Source: Bacteriovoracaceae bacterium
GTDB lineage: Bacteria; Bdellovibrionota; Bacteriovoracia; Bacteriovoracales; Bacteriovoracaceae
Length of the DNA: 38,238 bases
NCBI GenBank assembly: GCA_021732585.1
Contig: JAKFUR010000098.1
Span: 1-38,238, forward strand
Reading direction: 5' to 3'
The notes beneath the pieces were generated by a model. It was given only the letters and a program-made list of their open reading frames with translations, was not told the origin of the DNA and searched no databases. Shown piece by piece: positions 32,862 to 38,238 of the stretch; position 1 is the first letter of the stretch; each line of letters starts with the position of its first letter. The position numbers and the translations under genes were made by a program.

Positions 32862-34786
32862 GGGATCCTCTTGAATGAGTATTTGGTTTGGCCGGCATCA
32901 ATAAGTATCGAGCCATCTTTTTGAAGTTGAAAGGGAACACTGCCGGCGAGTGGTGGTGAAGTAAAAATAAAAGTGTCGGGCGAATCATTCAGGGAGCCGA
33001 GCTCTGATTGCCACTCACCAAAATCAGCAACGTAACCGTTTTTAGTTGCGCTAATGACCATCTTGCCCAGCTCTTCGGAAGACCACTGACCCACGAGTCC
33101 CTTGATCCATTTTGTCTTCGAGGGATTGGTGCTTACTTGCTGACGGACCTTGACGAGAGATTCTCTTAAGCGCTTCATGATGTGACTCATGTTTTTCTGT
33201 GAAGTCACTTCGGCTTTAAAAAGCACTTCCATCATTTTTTGCTGGAACACGTTTCGCAGTGATGAGCCGCCGGCATTGAGTAATAAAACCCATCCCACTT
33301 GTTGCTTGGGTAAGAACACGAGATCTGAAGTGAAGCCTAAAGTATTTCCACCATGGCCCCAGGTCTCGATGCCTTTGACGTCATCATTGATTAAGCCCAG
33401 TCCATACTTGGCGGTGTCATCGATTTTCACACCCGGAGTACGACGAGCAAGGACTTGTTTTTCAGAAAGGACCTGCTTTCCATCGAGCTTACCATTTCCG
33501 AGTTCGAACAAAACATAACGAGACATATCGAGGGCGTTGGACCAAACAGCACCGGCGGGGGCCACACTGTAGACCATGTCATCCATCCGTTGCGGAATTG
33601 GGGTCATCCGCCCCTGCATATCGATAGCGTGAGGGGCTGCGAGACGGTCGCCTGAAAACGGACGTACGCGAGAACGCATAAAGCCCAGTGGGCCGAAGAC
33701 TTCTTCTCGTAGTGCTTTTTCGTAAGCAGAGTCGTAAGTGAGTTTAGGGTAGAGTGTGTGAGCAGCGGCGTAGCCACCGGCCGCAACCAGAAGATTTGAG
33801 TATTGAAATGTTTCACCGAAACCAGTTGTTGGCGACATGGTTTTGAGTTGAGCGATACGTTGTTCGGCCGTCAAATTCTCGTATTCAAAGATGAAATCGA
33901 GATCCCTCCGTGGCATTCCGGTACACGCACAAGCTGTATGCTTAAGTTCAAGTTTGCGTGTAGCTGAACTATCGGCGAGAGCAAATCCTGGCAAGATTTC
34001 GCGTAAAGGTTGATCCCATTCGAGTTTTTCTTGATCCACTAAACGCGCTTGCAACAAGGTTGTGAGGGGTTTTGTGGTTGAGCCGATCATGAAGAGAGAG
34101 TCGGAAGTGACTTTATCTTTAGCGCCTTTTTGATGTACGCCGAATGCTTTTTCCCACACAACTTTTCCATCTTGTACGATGGCGACCTGGGCGCCGGGAA
34201 TCTGCATTTCACGCATGGAGTTTTGTAAGAAACTTTCGAGAATTTTAATTTCTTTCGGGCCAAGCTTGATGGCTTCGCGATCTCCTAGTTTTTCTTCGAT
34301 AAGATCAATGGGTTTCCAACTGCCGGCCACGATTGCGATTTGTGCTCCACGCTTTTGGAAAGTGGAGTACGAACCATCCAAAAGGGTGATGTAGGCTTTG
34401 CCCTTAAGAACGCCGTATTGGCCAACCACCGCACGTGACTCTTTGACGGGAACTTCGTAAGCAATTTTTTGAATCTCTTCCCATCCACCTGAAGCCGGTG
34501 GAGTTGTCTTAAGTTCTACTTTTCGATTGAAGTTCGGTTGGTATTTTTTCCAGGCCTTAAGCAAAAGATCTTCTGGCTTTCCGACCGCCGGAAGAATCAT
34601 GTTGATCATCACCAGATCGCCCTCAGGAAGTGTGAAAATCTGATGATCACCTTTGTCTTCGATCAACCACGGTGGTGCCACGGTGTAGCGCGTGTCGAGG
34701 AATTTACGTTCCTCTTCTTTTTTGACGGGATTGGGTTTGGCGAAAGCAGAGCCTGTGATGATGAGAGCGAGAATGAGTGTTTTCAT
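32858..34786 (-). CDS. Exported class C beta-lactamase-family serine hydrolase
   Basis: The ATG at 34786 gives 642 aa with a signal peptide (MKTLILALIITGSAFA). A TTG at 34807 would overlap the -10 box and is less likely. After an N-terminal extension of about 165 residues, the hydrolase domain has Ser236-x-x-Lys (STTK), Tyr329-Ser-Asn and HGG at 478-480. The segment HTACACTGMPRRD is characteristic of a subset of these hydrolases. A C-terminal DUF3471-like domain follows (about 570-642). Such enzymes act as peptidases, esterases or penicillin-binding proteins, and resistance cannot be inferred. DUF1304 is coupled downstream. Confidence 0.9.
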   Translation of the reverse strand: MKTLILALIITGSAFAKPNPVKKEEERKFLDTRYTVAPPWLIEDKGDHQIFTLPEGDLVMINMILPAVGKPEDLLLKAWKKYQPNFNRKVELKTTPPASGGWEEIQKIAYEVPVKESRAVVGQYGVLKGKAYITLLDGSYSTFQKRGAQIAIVAGSWKPIDLIEEKLGDREAIKLGPKEIKILESFLQNSMREMQIPGAQVAIVQDGKVVWEKAFGVHQKGAKDKVTSDSLFMIGSTTKPLTTLLQARLVDQEKLEWDQPLREILPGFALADSSATRKLELKHTACACTGMPRRDLDFIFEYENLTAEQRIAQLKTMSPTTGFGETFQYSNLLVAAGGYAAAHTLYPKLTYDSAYEKALREEVFGPLGFMRSRVRPFSGDRLAAPHAIDMQGRMTPIPQRMDDMVYSVAPAGAVWSNALDMSRYVLFELGNGKLDGKQVLSEKQVLARRTPGVKIDDTAKYGLGLINDDVKGIETWGHGGNTLGFTSDLVFLPKQQVGWVLLLNAGGSSLRNVFQQKMMEVLFKAEVTSQKNMSHIMKRLRESLVKVRQQVSTNPSKTKWIKGLVGQWSSEELGKMVISATKNGYVADFGEWQSELGSLNDSPDTFIFTSPPLAGSVPFQLQKDGSILIDAGQTKYSFKRIP

Positions 34787-34792
34787 GGGAGG

Positions 34793-34798
34793 ATTATA
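34793..34798 (-). promoter_or_regulatory. -10 box of the serine hydrolase gene (leaderless)
   Basis: A perfect TATAAT ends exactly 6 nt before the ATG at 34786, and the intervening CCTCCC cannot act as ribosome site. Transcription is expected to start at the ATG. The -35 is weak. Confidence 0.5.
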
Positions 34799-34837
34799 AC
34801 CTCTCAACGAAAACTTTGGTACTTCGCTGAAGCTTGC

Positions 34838-34887
34838 GCCGACTTCGGCTCCTGCCTCTCGTCGGCATACCGTCCATCCTGGACATA
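34838..34887. repeat. Intergenic structured repeat, copy 2
   Basis: It has the same core as copy 1 (34846-34861). Stem A is GCCGAC (34838-34843) with GTCGGC (34861-34866). Stem B is GTCCA (34872-34876), loop TCC, TGGAC (34880-34884). It lies between the metalloprotease terminator and the serine hydrolase promoter. Base changes relative to copy 1 preserve pairing in both stems. Confidence 0.7.
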
Positions 34888-34914
34888 AAAAAGGCCAGGA
34901 TTTCTCCTGGCCTT
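34886..34914 (-). terminator. Intrinsic terminator of the metalloprotease gene
   Basis: AAGGCCAGGA (34891-34900) pairs with TCCTGGCCTT (34905-34914) around a 4-nt loop. The minus strand then reads TTTTTT. It lies 24 bp after the stop. Confidence 0.9.
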
Positions 34915-34938
34915 CTGTAGTGAACTCTTTAGATCAGA

Positions 34939-35814
34939 TTACTGAACAGATGGCTTGAACCAGCAGAGTGGGCGAAGGCCAGATTTTGAACCGATTGAAC
35001 CGTGGCAAGTGCCGCGGACTTCGTCTTTCTGGTCAACTTCTTCGCCGATCGCTTTGTCGCACAATGCACCTTGGAAGTATGTGTCCAAGCGGCACTGGTG
35101 AGCAGGGTGAGCATCGTTCGTGCGAGCTACAACGTTAGCATCTGGAGTTTCGAATTTGCCTTCTGGTTGGTTGCGCATGCTAGCGAAGAGACCGGCAACA
35201 GAAGCACCTGCCATACCACCGCGGATACAGATCGCACGCTCAGACTCTTCTGTGAACTGCTCAGCGCATTTCTCAGACAAGAGAGCTGGAACAGTCATCG
35301 CAGCTACGATAGCGACGTTGTCGTCAGCCATGAAGCCTTGGCGCAAGCACTTAAGAGTTGCGAAGTAGTCAGACTGACCTTCGTTTGAAGCCCATGCGTT
35401 CAAACCGAGGAAGCCTTTAACTTTCGGAGCGCCACCGAGGTGGTGACCGATTTCGTGACAGACAACGAGAGCGAAGCCGTCAGCTGTGATTGTGGCATGA
35501 CGAGCGAGACCGCCGTACATGTTCACAACCCAAGTTGAACCTGAACGCTGAGCTGAAGCGTTTACAGTTGCGTCAGTCCACTTGCGTTTGATGTCGAGTT
35601 TGCCGCCCATGCCAGCAACGATCGGTGAGTAGATCGTCTCGTAGGTATCGATGACAGCATTGAACTGTTCTTCGGTGAGGCCACCAGCGCTTTTGTCGCC
35701 GACAGCAATCTTCATATCGTTTTCAGGAAGGAATCCGCCTGTACCGTCTTCGTTACAAGCGAAAACAGTTGGGCTAAGTAGAGAGGCCACAATCATCAAT
35801 GATAAAAACTTCAT
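34939..35814 (-). CDS. Exported HExxH zinc metalloprotease-like protein
   Basis: This 291-aa protein has a signal peptide of about 19 residues ending before Cys20. VFAC is a poor lipobox, so lipidation is uncertain. The zinc motif HEIGHH is at 120-125 and a third-ligand-type segment NEGQSDYFA lies at 144-152, a gluzincin-like spacing. The mature chain has several Cys and a C-terminal Cys-containing segment (AHQCRLDTYFQGALCD) that may be disulfide-bonded. I cannot assign a MEROPS family. A strong AAGGAGATATATG start with a leader hairpin and a strong terminator suggest high expression. Confidence 0.85.
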   Translation of the reverse strand: MKFLSLMIVASLLSPTVFACNEDGTGGFLPENDMKIAVGDKSAGGLTEEQFNAVIDTYETIYSPIVAGMGGKLDIKRKWTDATVNASAQRSGSTWVVNMYGGLARHATITADGFALVVCHEIGHHLGGAPKVKGFLGLNAWASNEGQSDYFATLKCLRQGFMADDNVAIVAAMTVPALLSEKCAEQFTEESERAICIRGGMAGASVAGLFASMRNQPEGKFETPDANVVARTNDAHPAHQCRLDTYFQGALCDKAIGEEVDQKDEVRGTCHGSIGSKSGLRPLCWFKPSVQ

Positions 35815-35842
35815 ATATCTCCTTAAGATAATCCGTTATCTT
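35815..35842 (-). promoter_or_regulatory. Leader hairpin and strong ribosome binding site
   Basis: On the minus strand AAGATAA, loop CGGA, TTATCTT (35842-35825) forms a 7-bp hairpin that ends directly at the AAGGAGATATATG start region of the metalloprotease gene. It parallels the lipoprotein leader at 8451-8485, including GGATTA at the loop. Confidence 0.55.
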
Positions 35843-35977
35843 GTTGCCATTGATTGAATGACATTTGAGATGACTAAGTCACCCCTCAGTTAAGATTGCG
35901 TGAAAATGTTAGAAAACGAGTGTGGCGACGGTCTGAAATCGTCAGGTATTTTTCCTTAATCTTCACCGGAGTTAGCT

Positions 35978-36483
35978 ATGAAAACATCTGCGCAGCAAGC
36001 CATTCTGAACATTCAACATTTCGGCGAATAGGGAGGAGTCGTCCCTGTTATAGATGTGGCGTCCACATTGTGACATCGCGCACAGTTTACGGCGGCACTT
36101 ATGCGCTCTTTAAGAATATTTTCCCGACCCGCGGGTGGCACACGAACTCTATAAGCGTATGAAGGCCCACTCTCAGACGAGTCTTTTCCTGGCGAAGAAT
36201 ATGGCGAAAGAAAAACTTCCGGTGATCTACCCTGGTCTTGAAACTCACGCTCAGCATGGCCTCTTGAAAACCATGATTGATGAATCGATGGGCTTCGGTG
36301 GGATTCTCTCGTACCCTCATGAGCTGTTCAGCGAAAAGTACCTCGAGCGAAATTCCGGAGAGTGAACGCAAAGAGATTGGTCTTTCGGAAGGGCTTTTGC
36401 GGTTTAGTATCGGCTACACGGGTGATGATCAGGTGATGTGGGAGCGTTTTTTGAAATGCTATCGCAGTGTCGTAAAAAAATGA
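35978..36483 (+). pseudogene. Decayed Cys/Met-metabolism PLP enzyme (methionine gamma-lyase / O-acetylhomoserine sulfhydrylase type)
   Basis: Four blocks in different frames match one family in order. From ATG 35978: MKTSAQQAILNIQHFGE, TAG at 36029-36031, then GGVVPVIDVAST. Next, in another frame near 36073-36126, comes SRTVYGGTYALFKNIFP. Then VAHELYKRMKAHSQTSLFLA...PVIYPGLETHAQHG (about 36135-36310). Finally SSEIPESERKEIGLSEGLLRFSIGY ending at TGA 36481-36483. The family is about 400 aa, so around 230 residues, including the PLP-lysine region, are deleted, and frameshifts separate the rest. The enzyme cannot be functional. GGAG before the ATG survives. 35843-35977 holds nothing else recognisable. 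Confidence 0.85.
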
Positions 36484-36484
36484 G

Positions 36485-37078
36485 TTAGAGCTCAATTCCG
36501 ATGAGATGTTCGTGGCGATTATAGAGTTGCATGTAGTCTTCGAACTCTGCTCGTAATTCCATAACTGCAGGGTAGTGGTCAGCGAAAATGGTTTCTATCT
36601 TCGAATCGTAGTCTTCAAAAGAATCCGTAACTTTTTTATTTAACTCTTTGTACTTGGCCTTATTCTTAAAAACAACTTTTTCTTGTTCTTTATCAAAGTA
36701 AAAGTAACGATTACGCTCTTTTAGAAGGACTTCGATTTTTTTATTGAAAGACTCATGCTCAATCTCGTAATTCGTCATGATTGTTTTAGCTTTATCTGGC
36801 GCTAGTTCCGCCATGCGTTCTCTCAAAGTACTCATAAATTCTGCTCTTAGTTCTTTCCAGGGCACATCTTCTTCCTCGGCTTGTTGTTCTTGAGGCGCTT
36901 TACCAATTTTTTTCTTGGTCACTGGGGTGGCCGGTAAACGTGCAACTGTCTTTTTCTCAGTTGTAGCAGCTGCCTTTGGAGTACGAGTCGACCGTCTAGG
37001 CGTCTGAGCTTGAAAAGAGAGGGTGTAGAAAATGTAGGTAAAGGCGAGAGTGGCCCCAATCACATTGCGGAGTCTCAT
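36485..37078 (-). CDS. Exported or membrane-anchored coiled-coil protein of unknown function
   Basis: The ATG at 37078 gives 197 aa. The first 25 residues (MRLRNVIGATLAFTYIFYTL...) form a signal peptide or membrane anchor. A basic, Pro/Ala/Thr-rich linker follows (about 25-60, like RRSTRTPKAAATTEKK), then an acidic helical region with coiled-coil character (70-190). No family is recognised. A TTG at 37096 would add six residues. There is no ribosome site, and TACAAT lies 6 nt upstream. The gene ends 1 bp from the PLP-enzyme pseudogene and is divergent from the M14 peptidase. Confidence 0.75.
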   Translation of the reverse strand: MRLRNVIGATLAFTYIFYTLSFQAQTPRRSTRTPKAAATTEKKTVARLPATPVTKKKIGKAPQEQQAEEEDVPWKELRAEFMSTLRERMAELAPDKAKTIMTNYEIEHESFNKKIEVLLKERNRYFYFDKEQEKVVFKNKAKYKELNKKVTDSFEDYDSKIETIFADHYPAVMELRAEFEDYMQLYNRHEHLIGIEL

Positions 37079-37084
37079 AAAGAG

Positions 37085-37090
37085 ATTGTA
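37085..37090 (-). promoter_or_regulatory. Candidate -10 box, leaderless start
   Basis: TACAAT on the minus strand ends 6 nt before the ATG at 37078. CTCAATCTTGAG at 37092-37103 forms a short inverted repeat just upstream and could be an operator. No clear -35 is seen. Confidence 0.35.
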
Positions 37091-37181
37091 GCTCAATCTT
37101 GAGATTTGGGGAAAATAAGCAGACTTTGCCGGACAGGTATCGTTGTCGTAACGTTAAGCCACTACGATTTAAGGAGATAGG

Positions 37182-38238
37182 ATGAGACACCTCGTTTTTT
37201 GTACGCTGCTTTTTACGGGCCTTGCCACGGCCAAAGATTCCTTGATGACCACAGCGGAGCAATCTGGCTGGTTGAAAACAGGACGAGCAGATGAGACCCA
37301 GCGTCTTTGTCGTGCCTTTGAGAAACGTTTTCCAGAGCAGGTGAAGTGTCTGAGTTATGGAACAACTCCACAAAATCGTAATCTACCGTACATGGTGATC
37401 GGTGATCGCAAGAACCCTGTTGTGTGGGTGCAAGCAGGCATTCATGCCGGTGAAATCGATGGCAAAGACGCCGTTTTTTATATTTTGCGTGAAGCAATTG
37501 AGAACAAGCTCAAACCGAACCCGCTCAAAGGTCTGTGCTTAGTCTTTGTTCCGATCGTTAACCTTGATGGTCATGAAAGATTCGGGAAATGGAATCGTCC
37601 GAATCAAGTGGGCCCTGAAGAAATGGGCTGGAGAACGACGGCGCAGAATCTGAATCTTAATCGAGATTTCATGAAGGCCGATGCTCCGGAAATGCAGGCG
37701 CTGCTTAAGTTGTGGCATAAAATGGATCCCGTTCTCAGTCTTGATCTTCACGTCACCAATGGAGCACAGTTTCAGCCAGAGGTGGGGCTGATTGTTTTAC
37801 CTGTGACGAACTATGGAACATCACCGTTGCATCAAGCGGGCAGCGCATTTGAAGCGGCTTTATTAACCAAAATGGAAAAACGTCATCACCGGGCCATGCC
37901 TTTTTATCCTGATTTTGAAATTGAGGGCGACCCACTTTCTGGTTTTTCTCGTTATGTGGCGACACTACGCTTTGCTCATGGCTACTGGCAGGCCAACAAC
38001 CGCTTAGGAATGTTGGTGGAAACGCATTCTTGGAAAGATTACGCCACACGGGTGAGAACTCATATCAGCACCGTCATTTCATCACTTGAAATCGCGCAGG
38101 AGAAGGGAAAAGAGTGGAGAAAAATAGCGCTGGCGGCAGATCAGAAAAGCATTGCCGGGCAAAAACTAGCGCTGAGCTACACGCGCACTGAGAAATCTCG
38201 TCCGCTTGAATTTGCAGGCTACAGGTACACGATCAAAA
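37182..38238 (+). CDS. Exported M14-family zinc carboxypeptidase (3' end cut by the window)
   Basis: From ATG 37182 the frame is open to the right edge, 352 codons so far. AAGGAGATAGG gives a strong ribosome site. A signal peptide covers about residues 1-17 (MRHLVFCTLLFTGLATA). M14 zinc ligands are His88 and Glu91 (GIHAGEIDGKD) and His190 (LDLHVTNG). Arg161 in LNLNRDF is the substrate-carboxylate-type residue, and Glu280 (LVETHSW) is the catalytic acid/base. All key residues are present. Such exported enzymes trim peptides, possibly including peptidoglycan peptides. The C-terminal domain continues beyond the window. Confidence 0.92.
   Translation, partial: MRHLVFCTLLFTGLATAKDSLMTTAEQSGWLKTGRADETQRLCRAFEKRFPEQVKCLSYGTTPQNRNLPYMVIGDRKNPVVWVQAGIHAGEIDGKDAVFYILREAIENKLKPNPLKGLCLVFVPIVNLDGHERFGKWNRPNQVGPEEMGWRTTAQNLNLNRDFMKADAPEMQALLKLWHKMDPVLSLDLHVTNGAQFQPEVGLIVLPVTNYGTSPLHQAGSAFEAALLTKMEKRHHRAMPFYPDFEIEGDPLSGFSRYVATLRFAHGYWQANNRLGMLVETHSWKDYATRVRTHISTVISSLEIAQEKGKEWRKIALAADQKSIAGQKLALSYTRTEKSRPLEFAGYRYTIK

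Noticed and set aside
32858-34786. True beta-lactamase conferring resistance
   Set aside because: The SxxK, YxN and HGG motifs are shared by many esterases and peptidases, and the extra N- and C-terminal domains argue against a dedicated AmpC enzyme.
1-38238. CRISPR array, insertion sequence or rRNA genes
   Set aside because: Reading through the window I found no regularly spaced repeats, transposase motifs or rRNA signatures.

Overview
The window (38,238 bp) looks like chromosomal DNA of a Gram-negative bacterium of moderate GC. It encodes an outer-membrane phospholipase, lipoproteins and many Sec signal peptides. The abundance of exported hydrolases and of small exported proteins of unknown function resembles Bdellovibrionota (Bdellovibrio and relatives), but that placement is inference from gene content only. 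About 18 of roughly 42 genes carry a Sec signal peptide or lipobox. There is no intact mobile element and no CRISPR array. One tRNA gene (Asp, GTC) is present.

Layout. 1-2.2 kb: tail of an unknown gene, then a minus-strand glutathione-dependent formaldehyde detoxification operon (class III alcohol dehydrogenase, S-formylglutathione hydrolase). 2.3-8.5 kb: an exported DUF4105-like protein, an exported Cys-rich protein, a chromate-type transporter (chrA), a PafA-like alkaline phosphatase and an abundant-looking lipoprotein with a structured leader. 8.6-14.6 kb: a translationally coupled pair, a 1041-aa exported protein of unknown family followed by a 929-aa subtilisin-like protease. 14.7-16.1 kb: trpS and a small exported protein, tail to tail.

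16.2-26.4 kb is one long co-directional plus-strand block: pldA (outer-membrane phospholipase A), an exported glucoamylase/endo-beta-1,2-glucanase-like protein, paaE-A-B-C-D-I-J-Z for aerobic phenylacetyl-CoA breakdown, and an exported PldB-like lysophospholipase. Most paa junctions overlap or nearly touch. Activation (paaK) and the middle beta-oxidation steps (paaF, paaG, paaH) are missing here and must be elsewhere if the pathway is complete. 26.4-38.2 kb: small exported proteins, two adjacent GNAT acetyltransferases (the second lacking a canonical start), an ORF6N protein with an internal 27-bp palindrome, tRNA-Asp, an SDR, an ExoD-like protein, a TerC/Alx-like transporter, DUF1304, a class C beta-lactamase-type serine hydrolase, an HExxH metalloprotease, a decayed Cys/Met-metabolism PLP enzyme, and an M14 carboxypeptidase running off the end.

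The more unusual signals are not single genes. (1) A two-copy intergenic element has two stems that differ in sequence but keep pairing. (2) Six convergent gene junctions have stop codons touching, overlapping or 1 bp apart, with no terminator. (3) Several genes have a -10-like hexamer 6-7 nt before the start and no Shine-Dalgarno site, suggesting leaderless mRNAs. (4) Two exported-protein genes share a hairpin with GGATTA in its loop region just before a strong AAGGAGATAT ribosome site. (5) Several small exported proteins have a Cys near each end of the mature chain.
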